Assembly (NCBI RefSeq): GCF_030867095.1
Contig: NC_081827.1
Coordinates: forward strand, 50,469,001 to 50,533,000
Direction: 5' to 3'
From: Alligator mississippiensis
Taxonomy: Eukaryota > Chordata > Crocodylia > Alligatoridae
Length of the DNA stretch: 64,000 nt
Numbering within the stretch: the stretch's first letter is position 1; each line of letters opens with the position of its first letter. Below the pieces are notes generated by a model. That model was given only the letters and a program-made list of their open reading frames with translations, had not been told where the DNA came from and did no database searches. Below are positions 45,656-57,455 of this stretch, piece after piece. The position numbers were made by a program, and so were the translations under genes.

Positions 45656-46276
45656 GGGCACATCTGCACATGCAATTAAAGCACTCCCAAGTGCACGTCT
45701 ACATGTGTGCCCCCATTGGGAGCAAAACTGAGCTTGACAGGAGCAGCCCAGTTCAGGGCTCTGCTCTGCCAGCTTGCAGCAGCCAGGGGAAACTCCAAGC
45801 TTCCCCAGGTGCTAGCCCTGGGCTAGTCGGGGACACAGGGGCATAGCCCTGAGCTCCAAAGGGTGGGGATGAGCTGTCCTGGCTTGGCAGGCATCTCTGT
45901 CCCAGGCAAGGAGAGATTGGGCTAGTCCCAAGCTGGGGGGGCGTCCCCTATCTCCACATGGCTGGGAGGCAGCTGCCCATCAAGCTGGGACTGCTCCTGC
46001 CCTCCTCCACTCAGGGCCAGCCCTCCAGAACTTGGGACTAAGCCACTGTGCCCCTACCAGCCCAGGGCTGACACCCATGGGGAGTCTGGAGCTCCCCCTG
46101 ACTTTTTCAGAGGGGCAGAGCAGGGCAGGAGCAGCTCTGTACTGGGCTGCTCCTGTCAGGCTCAATTTGTGGCCACTGAGGGTGCACATGTAGAAGTGTT
46201 CTAGGGAGTGCTTTAATGAGCCTGAGTTTTCTGTACAGAAATTTCAGGTGCATGAATTGCATGTGTAGACATGGCC
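45656..46276. mobile_element. Harbinger-like MITE, 621 bp
   Basis: The left end GGGCACATCTGCACATGCAA and the inverse of the right end, GGCCATGTCTACACATGCAA, pair over about 25 bp. ACT flanks both sides (45653-45655 and 46277-46279). The GC-rich interior contains inverted segments, such as GGAGCAGCCCAGT near 45740 and its inverse near 46140, so it can also fold back. Confidence 0.8.
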
Positions 46277-46279
46277 ACT

Positions 46280-46602
46280 GTGACTAGGAGACTATTAGTT
46301 TTAGATGCATATATGGGGGCTGAACTCTAGGAAATCTGGCACTTAAGGTATAAGCACTGCTGATTTCCTGCCAAAGGAAATAAGGACGATGGGCACTGTT
46401 CACTGCACTTGCTGTGATTTTTTTTTTTCTTGACTATATTTTGCTAACCTGTAAACAACAAGCTACTGTATGTTACCATCAATGGGTTGTTTTACACAAT
46501 CAGTAAATTACACTTGAGTTTAAAGTAGACTAGGAACCACTGAGAAATGTATTTCTGTATGAGCCTGTACCTAGCACTGGAACATCAGTGTTCATCTGTT
46601 AG
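46280..46602. other. Noncoding DNA
   Basis: Nothing recognised. Confidence 0.45.
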
Positions 46603-46610
46603 TTGGTTAT

Positions 46611-47497
46611 TGGAGCTGTGTGAAATTTCACTGGCTGTTTCATTTCAACACTGTTTTGACTCATTTTGAGCTCAAAACAGCAAAATTGAAATGAAATGAA
46701 GGGCATCAAAACAGCCTTGAAACAAAGCGAGATCAGTCGAAACATTTTGAAAGTTTCAAAATGTTTTGATTTTCAAAGCAGCCCAGCTGAGTTCCCCTCC
46801 CCAGTGCTAGGATCAGGCTGGTGAAGGGAACTAAGCCTGATTGCTCAGCTCCCCTCCCCAGTGCTGTGATCCAATCAGGCTGGGGAAAGGAACTGAGCCC
46901 ATTCATTTAGTTCCCCATACCAGTGCTGTGATCCATCGGGCTGGGGAAGGCAACTCAGCTAAGCTGGGCTGAGCTCCCCTCTGCAGCCCTGATCGGGGAT
47001 GAGCTGAGTTTCCTTCCCTAGCCCAATCCTAGCACTGGGAAGGGGAACTCAGCTCAGCTGGGCTCAGTTTCCTTCTCCAGCTTGATCACACAGCTCCCAC
47101 AGCCCTCCCAGGGTTGCGGCCCCTGATCTATCTGCTGGATGAGAAAAGCCAGGTACTGCTGTCTGGGACTGGCAGCATGCTGGTGCCAGTCCCAAGCAGC
47201 AGCACTCAGCTTCCCTCCCTCATCTGGCAGGCAGATCAGGGGCCCACAGCCCCGGGAGTAGTGTCACAGCCCTTCTGGGGTTGTGGGCCCCCAATCTGCC
47301 TGCCGGATGAGAGAGGCTATTTCGAGTTTCCCCATTATAGCCCATGGGCAAAACTCAAAACAGCATAAAAACAACATCACTGTTTCAACAAAAAGAAATG
47401 GAATAGTGGTTTTGAATTAAAAAAAAAAAATCAAAATGAAATGCTGTTCCATCGAAATGCAAGTCAAAACGGAACGGTGTCATTTCGCACAGCCCTA
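46611..47497. mobile_element. hAT-type element, 887 bp, with internal tandem repeats
   Basis: The left end TGGAGCTGTGTGAAATTTCA pairs with the inverse of the right end, TAGGGCTGTGCGAAATGACA. Octamers TTGGTTAT (46603-46610) and TTGGTCAT (47498-47505) match at 7 of 8. The ends are of the same type as those of 13729-14346. Inside, about four units of 65-75 bp (about 46780-47090), built from CCCCTCCCCAGTGCT and GATC.GGCTGGGGAAGG strings, are repeated in tandem. No transposase frame. Confidence 0.85.
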
Positions 47498-47505
47498 TTG
47501 GTCAT

Positions 47506-47950
47506 ATGTACTCAGTTATTCAAGAACAGCTGGCAGGACCAACATTTTGTCTATGTTCCACTTTGATGGAAAATCTGAAGTGCACTTTTCCATGCCTTCT
47601 TGAGAGCTACCATTTCCTAAGCAAGTGTTCTTTCTACTAGGCAACAGGAGGGCTCTTCCTTTTCAGCTATTTGCTCCAAATCCAGAAGAACGTAAGTGAG
47701 ACCACCTAAGAAGTGTCCCTCTACAGCTACTCTTGAGACTTCAATCTTTTATGTGTCTAAGGGGATGCTGGAGATGATGGAATGGCCTTACCAATGTATT
47801 TCCAGGTGTAGAGCAGCATATCAACAGGCAATGAAAGGCAGGGTATATGCAGGGGCATCCTGTCCTCAGCTAAGTAATCAGGGAGTTTAGGTAAGGTTTA
47901 AAACTCTTCTCAGAACCAACTACAATTGCAGCAGACTTAGGCAGGAGTTA
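47506..47950. other. Noncoding DNA
   Basis: Nothing recognised. Confidence 0.45.
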
Positions 47951-47964
47951 GACACCAAGGTGGC

Positions 47965-48925
47965 TGTAACAGGGGGCCTTCTTGGGGCCAATCTCTCTGT
48001 GGCCCACCCACCAGTTCCTGGGCCAACCACCCGCATTCTCACCCACCACGCCTTGTTGTTATAATTAATTAGTAGATATTAATAAGAGGGAGGCTGCCCA
48101 TTTCCTGCCTCAATTCCAGGGGGTGCTATCTGTGGCTCCTTTCCTCCCCTACACCACAGCCCAAGCCTCACAGATGGCATCTGTGTTCTCATAATCACTG
48201 GCCCCTCTCTCAGGGCCCCAGAATCCTACTATTGAGCCCCACCTGGATTCCTCCCTTCAGGCAGACTCTTCCGCCGTCATATTGGGCAACATAGCTCCCT
48301 GAACTGATCCCTCTTTGGGTGTTATCCCCCCACCAGGACCCTCAGTTCTCTAGCCCTGGCCCACCTCCAGGCCAGTCAGAACCCCAGGCCCTCAGCTTTT
48401 GGGCGTTCTTCACAGTGGGCCCCCAGCCCTTCGGCCCTTCTGGTCCTGGCACCAGCATGGGCCAGTCAGGGGGAGTTCAGACAGGCAGAGTCTATGGCCT
48501 TTTTCTCTCTCTGAGGGTCCGCCCTCTGGGCCCTCCAAACAAAGGGGTAACCCACCCAGTCATGGGGGTTAGGGGTTAAGGCGCCCCAACCCACCTTTTA
48601 CCAGGGTGGTAACTGGCCTGGCATTTCCTGGGGGCTCCCGCACCACTGAGAGCCCCACCAGGCCACCCACTCCTGGCAGGGTGCAGTTTTAGGTCATGTC
48701 CAGGACCAAGAGCCTCCTTACCATCCCCTACAGCTCCTCCCTTACCTCCAGATGATATCAGCAGCCCTCCAGCCAGGTGATGTTGTTGCCTGGCCCCCAG
48801 CAGAACTGCCCTCATCAGGCACCTGCTGGCTGCTGCTTTCTGGCCCTTAAATTGGCAGGCACCAACAATTCCCTGCCACAGTGGCCAACCTGGGTTGCTT
48901 CTGAGCATGAGCACTACCAATATCT
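47965..48925 (+). repeat. LTR-like repeat, copy 1 (right end uncertain)
   Basis: It starts TGTAACAGGGGGCCTTCTTG and carries CACGCCTTGTTGTTATAATT and AAGAGGGAGGCTGCC blocks. These are shared with the copy at 52206 (CATGCCTTGTTGTAAACATT, AAAGGGAGGCTGCT) and, less well, with 53440. The right boundary was not found. No gag or pol frame was seen. Confidence 0.45.
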
Positions 48926-48929
48926 AAGC

Positions 48930-49168
48930 AGCTAAGGATCTTTTCAAGCCAAAAGGGAGGCACAAAATAATCTAAGTGCCTAAGCACTTTTGCAACTGCT
49001 AAATATTGGATTCTTTATGATTTAGGTCTCAGAGTTCTGACTAAATTCAGTTAGGATTAAGATCTAATTCAAGGTTACTAGAGACAACAAGCTGCACAGC
49101 ATCCAAAGGAAACTGAGGAAGCAAGTGTGTCTGCAGATGCATACATTTTCTCAGATGTACTACCTTGA
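48930..49168. other. Noncoding DNA
   Basis: Nothing recognised. Confidence 0.45.
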
Positions 49169-49178
49169 CCTTTATAAG

Positions 49179-50633
49179 CAGAGATCCTGGTTTCCTCAAT
49201 TTAAAAACAAACAAACCAAACCAAACCAAACCAACAACTCACAAATTCTCTGATAAAACCCCCAAAATCCATGGTTAAAATGAAAGGTCTCCCACAGCCC
49301 CCCTGGCCCTGCTGGTGCCCCTCACTCCACCCCAAAGTCCCCCCCCCCAGTTCTGCTGGTGCCCGTCACTCCACCTCCACAGCCGCCCCCCCCCCAAGTC
49401 CTGCTTCTGCCCATCCCCCTGCATCCCCCAGCCCTGCTCCTCACTCCCCTCCAGCCCTGCTGGTGCCCCTCACCCCCCACCCACAGCTCCTGCTCCCCCA
49501 GCCCTGCCAGAGGGAGCCCCAAGCTGCCAGGGCTATGGGTCCATGGCCCTGGGTCAGCAGCCTTGCCATGGCAGGAGGCAGCAGGTGCTGCAACAGACAG
49601 GAGTCCAGCACCTCCCTTCCCCTCTCCCTCCCCACTGCCTGCTGTTGGCTTGGGCAGGGGGGCTGCTTCCCACCATGGCGTGCACTCCCAGGGGGGCAGG
49701 GTGGACCCGTGCCCCCTAGATCTGTGCACAGGGCACAGGCTGTGCTGCTGCTTACTTCAGGCTTGGGCTCCCACCCTGCTGCCCTCTCCTGGGGCCTCTG
49801 CAGCCCAGCATGTGTGACCTGGTGCTGCAAAGAACAGCAGATCCATGCATGAAAGCTGCTTGCTTTTGCAAGCTCCACACTGCCCTGGTGATGCATCCCC
49901 TGTGGAGGCAGCTGCAGCAGGGGTGGTGGCATGGAGTTGTGTGTGGGGGCCAGGGCAGCATAGAACTTGCAGTGGCAGGCAGCTTTTCTGTGCCACTCCA
50001 ATGTTCTTTGCAGAACCAAGTCACACACACTGGGCTGTGGAGGCCCTGGGGAAGGGTAGCAGGATGGAAGCCCAAGCCTGAAACAGGCAGCACACAGCCC
50101 TGCACACATATCTAGGGGACACAGGTCCTCCCTGCCCCCTGGGAACATGTGTAGCAGTGTGGAGCCAGCTCCCCGCAACCCCCTGGATGATTCACCTGCA
50201 GCCTTGTCTCGCCCACCTGGGGCCCTGAGACTGCATATTGTTTCTCCAGGCCCCAAACCCCAGGCACTGCCTGGCTGGGGAGCAGCCCCAGCCCTAGCCC
50301 CGCCCAACTCCCTCCCTCCCTCTGTGGGCCTCAGTCCCTTTCCCCCTCCCCCACCTTACCTGCAGGAGCTGTTCTTCAGGCTGTACCTGGGGCCATGTGC
50401 ATGCACATGCATGTAGCACCCCCTACCTGACTGCCCTCTTTCTGCTCCCTCGCAGCCCGCTGCAGGCTGGAACTCTGCTAGGTTGTAGAGAGCTCATTGC
50501 AAAAATGCAAAATCTAACTGCAAAATTGATTGCTTTCTCCAGTAAAATGAGAAATCCATGTTTGTCTCCTGTAAAAGGTAAAATCTGCAGTTTACTCTGT
50601 TTTTCCATGGGAAACGGAAAACCTGGATCCCTG
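49179..50633. mobile_element. Fold-back hAT-type element, 1455 bp
   Basis: The left end CAGAGATCCTGGTTTCC and the inverse of the right end, CAGGGATCCAGGTTTTCC, pair. Octamers TTTATAAG (49171-49178) and CTTATAAG (50634-50641) match at 7 of 8. The middle is a long inverted repeat with arms about 49675-49915 and 49925-50160. For example GGCTTGGGCTCCCACCCTGC and the inverse GGCTTGGGCTTCCATCCTGC face each other. An (AAACC)n tract lies at 49205-49233 and a GC-rich tandem stretch at 49290-49510. The 288-codon minus-strand frame (50307-49441) is an artefact of the palindrome. Confidence 0.85.
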
Positions 50634-50641
50634 CTTATAAG

Positions 50642-52200
50642 TCCCTTGTCACTAAATGCCATAATTTTGCTCTTTTCTGTCTCATATTGTATTTCTAAAG
50701 TGACAATAAAATTAAATATTGCCTGAAAAGTCAAATTCTATTTCATTGTAAACTAGGGGTTGTTTCAGGTCTCCAACACATTTTCTTTTGAAAATGAAAA
50801 ACTGGGCCAGATTCTCTAAAGCATCTAGACTTGGTCAAGAATTTACCATCAAACATTTTTGATAGAATGGTAGGCTTTTAGCAACACAAGGAAAAGTATC
50901 TATTTTTCTTGAAATTATTTTTCTTCAGAAAGTCAAGGATCTGAAACTTTTTAGCCATTTTTTTTCTTTTGGGGGTTTTGGTCTTTTTCATCAAAAATTA
51001 AATTTTCATTTTTTCAATGCAAAGTCAAATATACCAGGCCCTCTAGTAATAGCAAAGTGGGTACTTCACTGGTATAACCCACAGGACCTGTGGCCAGTTT
51101 TCCTGACTTCTCAGGCCACATGGGAGGATACTGTGCAACCCATGATGGTAAGGTTCACCCCAGCTTCATGAGACCATAATGGAGACTCAGGTCCTGGTGA
51201 AAATGCAGAACCCCTGGGGGAGAGCAGGAAGAAAGGAGTACCAGAGGGATCCAAGGCCACCACAGGCCACCCCTTACAGTCATAACTCTCAGGCCATTAT
51301 GGCTGAGAAGCCCACATAAGATTTGGGGCCAGAGATGGGGTGGCTGGGAATGCTGGGGCATAGGGGGAGGGTGAATGGCCCACTTTCTACCCACCACTGC
51401 CCTCCCCTGCAGAAGCCTGGAACCCCGCTAAGGCACAAAGTTCTGCCCCCCTCCCCCTACCCCAAAATTAGGCACTAGACATGTCCTAGTCAATGGGATC
51501 ATAAATCTGCCTAATTGACACATCCTTGCTATTTATCTTAGGGCTATGATGCACTCCATGGGAGACTGGAGCCTAGACACAGATACCATGAGCACTTGTG
51601 TGTAAATGGCTCCCCCTCCCAACAAAGTACTCCCAGAAAGGCATCAATAGCATTTATTGAGCTCAGCAGGCAAAAGGGTAAACAGCAGTTTTGACAGACA
51701 GCTCCCCCAGGTCAGGGACTGGAGCTATCATGCACCTATGTCTGACAACTTCTGCAGGAGTGAGAAAAAATGTCCCTTTTCCAAAAATCCCCAGACCTCC
51801 CTCCCTCTGAGTCCTGGAAAGAGACACATGCAGTGGAAGGATTCCCATATGGGAACCATTATCTCAGCCACTCAGCTCTTGCTGCCAGAATGACTCTTGA
51901 GTTGCACACCTGGACAGGATGGCAAGCAGTCCAACAGCATTTCCCCCCCTCTCCTCTTATCTGATCTATGGGTGACATCCAATGGGCACCAGCTGATTCT
52001 TATTTTCAAGGCACAAGCAGTCACTGTATCAACCCCTCAGGGCAACCCCCAGCCTCCCTTTCATGATTGCAGGCCCATCCCAGCCCCGGGCCTGCCCTCC
52101 ACAACCCCCCCCCCCCTTGTCTGCAGGCTCTGCATCTTTGTGCAAAAGGCCCAGCATGCAGGACAGACAAACAGACACACACACACCCCCCAAGCATCCA
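50642..52200. other. Noncoding DNA
   Basis: 50650-51050 is AT-rich; 51050-52200 has mixed composition and may hold an unrecognised repeat, with a C-run at 52105-52116. The frame at 51897-52355 has no family resemblance. Confidence 0.4.
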
Positions 52201-52205
52201 GGATT

Positions 52206-53006
52206 GTAACAAAGGCCTGTCTCAGGGGTGACCATGACACACCCCCATGCCCAATTATCCTCTTTTCACACTTGACCACCTCCCCTTCCGCTCACCTGCC
52301 ATGCCTTGTTGTAAACATTACATTAGAAAAGGGAGGCTGCTCTAGGGATCCTTGAGAGAGATCTCATTCATTCATGAGCTACAGTGTAATTGCTCATCAC
52401 CTTAAGGACAATTTTTGTGGACTCATCTCCCCTTCTTTCCACACTCAAGCTTCACAGATGTTACAAATCAATCAATTCATGCCCTGCACCCAGGCTCAAT
52501 CAATTCAATGGGCTCTGTATCCCCATCTCTGCCCCTCTCTGAGTGTTGGGCTCCCTCTAACCCTGTCTCTGCTCTCTTCTGGGCACTGGGCTCCCTCTAG
52601 CCCCATCTCTAATTCCTCCTCTGCCTTGCTCCCAGGCTCTGGCCTTATCCCCAGGCCTCTTGCCCTGTTCCCAAGCTATGGCCCTGCTTCCATGCCTCTG
52701 ATCTCTCCCACTGTCCCAAATCACTGGTGTTCTCCAGGCAAGTACACAATATTCTATTTGCCTGCCCTGCTCCCAGGCTCAAGTGTATCCATGAGATGAG
52801 CCAGGAGCTCCTCTGCAGCCCTCCTACTTAGGAGCTCTTTCTTCCATGGCCCCCAGGGCCAGACTTCCCGTCCCAGTTCAGGCCCTGGACTTATATACTC
52901 TATAAGCCCTCTCCCACTCAGGTCCTTTCCCTTGAGTGCCACCTGAGCCTTCTCTGCAGTCTTTCTACTCTTGAAGTAGCTGGACCAGTAAGCTCACTGT
53001 TACAAA
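52206..53006 (+). mobile_element. LTR-like repeat, copy 2 (TGTAACA...TGTTACA)
   Basis: The left end TGTAACAAAGGCC and right end CACTGTTACA give TG...CA termini with a 7-bp inverted repeat, as in retroviral-type LTRs. It shares CATGCCTTGTTGTAA and GGGAGGCTGCT with the copy at 47965. Repeated GGGCTCCCTCTA.CC units lie at 52545-52620. No target duplication or internal protein frame was seen, so solo LTR is a suggestion only. Confidence 0.4.
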
Positions 53007-53072
53007 TACACACACACACACAGAACCCAGGTATTTGGAACGTGCGCATGCATGCACACACACACACACACA
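53007..53072. repeat. Two (CA)n tracts
   Basis: (AC)n lies at about 53007-53021 and (CA)n at about 53053-53072, directly after the presumed LTR end. Confidence 0.85.
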
Positions 53073-53328
53073 GGCATCCAACACACACATGCACTTCAGA
53101 GGTGCAGGGCACTCTGAGTGGGCGTTGCTGTATCAGGTTAAGGTAGGCAGCCATGATGTCCCAACCAGCCAATCAGTGGGTGGCTTGGCCATTTGGGAGT
53201 CTTCAGCAGCCCAGGGAACCTGCAGGGCATGTTGGGAGGTATGTGAGATCTCCTCCTACCTGTTGCACTCATGCCCTGCTACACAAGAGCTAATATGCAT
53301 TCTCTTTTCCTGCTGACCTAAATGACGG

Positions 53329-54130
53329 TGTGTAAGCAACTGTGTATAGTCAAGGTTGGCTGCTTACACATTGAGGGGCAATCTTCTGCTCACCAACTTG
53401 TAGGACCCGACAGCTCGACACAGTAAACAATTGCTAACAACGTGCACCCCTTGTTTCATCTGCCATGCCTTGATGTAAGAATAGAGAAAGAGGGAGTCTC
53501 TTTGACCTAAAGCACCATTACTTCTTAGCCAAGCACTGTTCCTCAGGGCTCCACCTCCTCTTGTATCCCATCCTTGTGCCAACCTGATATTATTGGTCTT
53601 ATTCAGGTCATTTGTTTTAGAAAGAAGCAATATTCCTGTCCTTACAACTGCTGTGTATTTGGCACACTCAAATAGCCCAATTTTAACTCAGTCCTCCAGG
53701 CTTCAAAGAAGTTACACCCAGCATCTTAGTCCTTTCTACTGAAACTTTACTTTAGCAAAAAAGCAAGAAGGCAAAAATGACACCCTTATCCAAGGATTCC
53801 CAGGGAATATTCCCCTCCCATAATGACTGATTTGTTGTCTTCTTTTTAGCAGGGTGGTGAGGACCTCCCAACACTCTGCCTTCTGGCCAACAAACCTTCA
53901 TCTCCTGTTCGCTGGACTCCGGTAAATAAAGAGACTCCTTAGAGTCTTGATGTGGAGAAGCAGCCACCACCTTTCCTCCATTCGCCCCTGCTGAGAAGCT
54001 TGAATGGGAGCTGGCTTCTCAGCAGCCACACTCTCTTCTCTGGGATTCTCTATCCCCGACTAGGATAGGACACGTCTTTATGATGTGCTCAGTTGCATGC
54101 CAGTACAGCTGGAGCTGGCATAAGCTAATA
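53329..54130 (+). repeat. LTR-like repeat, copy 3 (boundaries uncertain)
   Basis: TGTGTAAGCA (53329-53338) has a perfect inverted partner, TGCTTACACA, at 53361-53370. Downstream, CATCTGCCATGCCTTGATGT and AGAAAGAGGGAGTCTC (about 53458-53500) match the shared blocks of copies 1 and 2. An AATAAAG string lies near 54127. Ends were not proven. Confidence 0.35.
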
Positions 54131-54365
54131 AAGCGTGGTGGTCATGGCATTGGGGATTCCCCAAACCATGCCACCAGCACCTCTCCAGGTAAATGACTGT
54201 GTGGGTGGAAACTCATTCTTTTTCTCCCTGTGCTCCAAGAGGGATAGGGATATCTTTGAAGGCTTTGGGCTCATATCAGGATTCAGCAGGGAGAGTCCCA
54301 CTGCCACAGGGTGCTTAAAGGACAGGTAAAAAATTAGAGTACTTCTGCCATGGGCTTCTTGAATG

Positions 54366-54378
54366 CCTGTACTTAGCC
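54366..54378 (+). repeat. Solitary MITE terminus
   Basis: CTTGAATGCCTGTACTTAGCC followed by TAG equals the right end of the MITE at 6171-6486. No convincing left partner was found upstream. Confidence 0.5.
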
Positions 54379-54384
54379 TAGGTC

Positions 54385-57080
54385 ACTAGTTCAAATTCAG
54401 CAAAGATAATCTATGATTTAAAGTGATAATCAGCTGAAGGATTTTCAATGGCCTATGTAAAATTAGTTGATGGTTTCAGTCTAGTTGCCAGTGGACAGAT
54501 ATCCTTATTATGAAAAACATCATAACAGGCACCAATTGATAATACTCTTGGTTGGCTCAACAGAGAGACCAGGAACTGAATGAGATATGGGCACTGAACT
54601 ACTTTCTCATTTCAAGAATTTTCCCCTAGAGAGTAAATTAGGGCCCATTGTTAAGGGGAGCTTGTGTTACTGCTAAGCATATTCCACCTGTTCTATAACT
54701 AGAAAACACTCGACACCAAGGCTGTCTGTCCACTCCATTTACAAGCACTAAAGTCACCCAATTAAAAAAAAAAGATGGAAAAGAAGACAAAATGCATAAT
54801 ATGCAAAATGACAGAGGCAGTCATGACATGTTAGAATATGTAACAATGCCACTGAAAATAATGGCTGCATTAACCCATGATGAAATATGGTCATTGCATA
54901 ATGTTTGAATTATCTGAGATACTACTTCTAATGCCCAGCTCTTGCTACTTTGATGAATTTTCCATGTAAGCCTTTTTTGGTGGAAATCAAGAAGTTGCCC
55001 CCTTCAGCCTTTGTGGATAGGGTGGCATATACACCAAAAGATAAAATAAAAGTAAATAAGAGACATGATTGAGATATAAGACCTAGGCTTCTTTAGTGAA
55101 AGGTACGATAAAATACTTTTATTTGTATGCTTTGTTAATTACTAAGTGTAAATTTCTTCTGTCTCTGCCCAAAGCCCTCTTTTTCTAAAACACGAATTCA
55201 CATTAGCAGTGCTTTCCTGCAAAGTCCACTTAAGTAGGATTCCCTGGGGTTTATAACATTCATGGATTTAGTGGAGTTGGTTTCATTCATCAAACACACA
55301 ATATAAAGCACCCTCTTATGTGCCCTCAGTTCAAAACTATAAAAAAGGTGAGCACAGAGATAATGGTACAGAATGAAGAACATGCTTTATAACGCTTGGT
55401 TATACAAAAATATATTCACACAAACAACTGTCGCAGTAATTATTTATGATTAAAAAATATGAATGTTGTGGTGACTGCATGAAAAGTCTAGTATATGTCA
55501 ATTGTTTTATTCATGATAAACAGATCATTTAGTTGGAAAAATCCCATCTGCCTAGATATATCTCTTATTATTTATGAGAACCATGTTTAGGAATGCAGGC
55601 AGCACATGTGCATAATTAATCCTGAAGAGAATTAGACATTGTTTGATTCACAGCTGAATGCAATTAGCATTAGGAAGTTTACATATGTTGGCAATAACAC
55701 AGATTAACAACTAAAGTGCTTGTTAAAAAATTTAACCTGAGGCTGCTGGAGCAGACCTCTCTTAATGATGCTTTAAATGTTGTTGATGAAGTAATAATCA
55801 ATTTTGTTTTATAAATAGTAAATCAAGAATTTAGGTCTAATTAGCAGTGCTACAGATCACTTCACTTACATATCCAATATACATGTGATGTGTGCTATGA
55901 ACTTTCTTTGAGTCTGGTGTGCAAACAGTTGTTAAGGGAAAGATTTGATCCCTTTTGTAGGAAAAAAAATTAAGTCACAGATGGAGAAGAATGAGATGTC
56001 TGAGATGAGAGTTGACTCTGTGCTAGTGGTACTCAAGAAGAGAAGAGTTTTTCCTTTGTCTTTCTAGAGCTTTTTAACTGAAGGATGGAGAAACAATGCC
56101 TTGTCTGCCTTTTAAAAATATAATAATTAGATTATAATTCACAGACTGTGAAACGAAGTCCTCTAATGGAGAGGGAGGAGGAAGAGAGAATGTAAGTGAT
56201 GAAAATGAGGAGGCAAAGTAAAATTGAGCTGTAATTGTTTTCACTTCAACTTTAAGAAGTTCAACATTAATTAAAATGTTTCTGCACCACTCACCACCAG
56301 ATTGGCACAAGAAGGGACTGGCTGGTATGTGCAGCTGCTGACTGGCAGGGATGTCAGTGAGACTACTGCCAGGAAGGTTAAAGCTTGACACACACATACA
56401 GACATATATATATCCTAAGGACTATGTTTCAATTAGGGCAAGCAATTCTTTTTATTCAAGTAACAAGCTTCTGCTCCCATCCAGGTAAGAAATTAATACT
56501 GCTCTGAAATAACTGATGACAGTTTGAAAATTATTGAGAGAGATAGCTCTGCCATTATTAAGCTTAGGGGTGTTTTTCTTCTCATAGCTCTAAACTACAG
56601 TAGTTTATGCAGGCGATTTTCAAAGAGGCAAATGACAGATAGGCATCCAACTTACACTGAAAGTCAATGGAAGTTTGATTCCTAAAGATCTTTTCTTCCT
56701 CCTGCCCTGGATATATAAATTTCTGATTCTGCAAACGTTGGTGTGAATGCATGTTCTTTAGGATGCACTGGGTAAGGCCCCATAATCCTTTGCACAATGG
56801 CTGTTCCAGCAGCACACATGGAGAAGACTGTACTAACTGCTGAGTGAAACTAGTACAGACCTTTCCTTGAGTCATCATCCCCCAACAACAATGGAAGACA
56901 CTTTGCGGTCAGCCTCTGAAGACTCACTCACTTATCTTTTTCGCTACCACTGAAGATGTTAAGCAAGTGAAAAAACCTAATTTAAAAAGAAAAACAAAGG
57001 GAACTAATTTCCAATATGCCAACATTTGGAAGCTGGTCACTGTGTGCTTGTGCAAAGATTCAAGAAGATGCATATTAACA
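54385..57080. other. AT-rich noncoding DNA
   Basis: No exon or repeat recognised. The 55400-55900 part (for example TGCATAATTAATCC near 55610) is AT-rich without transposon marks and looks like unique sequence. Confidence 0.5.
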
Positions 57081-57083
57081 TCT

Positions 57084-57127
57084 GAAGAGCCGCATGGGAC
57101 TTTGGAGCTGCAGGTTGGCCACCTCTG
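57084..57127 (-). mobile_element. Solitary hAT terminus
   Basis: On the minus strand it begins CAGAGGTGGCCAACCTGCAG and runs into GCTC...GCGGCTCTTC, the classic end of a Charlie-like hAT element. Only this 44-bp end was found. Confidence 0.65.
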
Positions 57128-57129
57128 AC

Positions 57130-57450
57130 ATAGAGGGAACACTTGCCCAGCAGCCAAGCTCCTCATAGCCATCATTCCCTGCCTCAGGAAATTGGTCCGA
57201 ATTCCACCCTGGGGAGCTGTATAGTTCCCCTTTCTCTCAACGAGGAGGTTATGTACCTCCAGGGCACATAAGTGAGTGCAGTGAGTTTTCTACATGTAGC
57301 CAACAAGCATGTGGTGAAGGAGAGTTGGTGAACTCTTGTTTCTTATGTATCTGACTCAGGGCCGCATGTTATGTACCTCTACCATCTCTGGATCAACCCC
57401 ATACAGTGGGGATCTACCTACATGAACAAATAAAGAGGAGCAGCCCACCT
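57130..57450. other. Noncoding DNA
   Basis: Nothing recognised. Confidence 0.4.
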
Positions 57451-57455
57451 TTTGC

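Noticed and set aside
48319..48579. Open frame near 48.4 kb as possible host exon
   Set aside because: Pro/Gly-rich translation within an LTR-like repeat; no splice or domain support.
49271..49852. Open frame of 193 codons, plus strand
   Set aside because: Low-complexity Pro/Ser-rich translation of GC-rich tandem sequence within the same hAT element.
49441..50307. Open frame of 288 codons, minus strand
   Set aside because: It spans a palindrome inside a hAT element. The palindrome gives frames on both strands; composition is Pro/Gly/Ala/Ser-rich with no family motif.
54058..54381. Complete MITE ending at 54378
   Set aside because: The only candidate left end (near CTAGGATAGGACACG) matches too poorly, so only the right terminus is reported.
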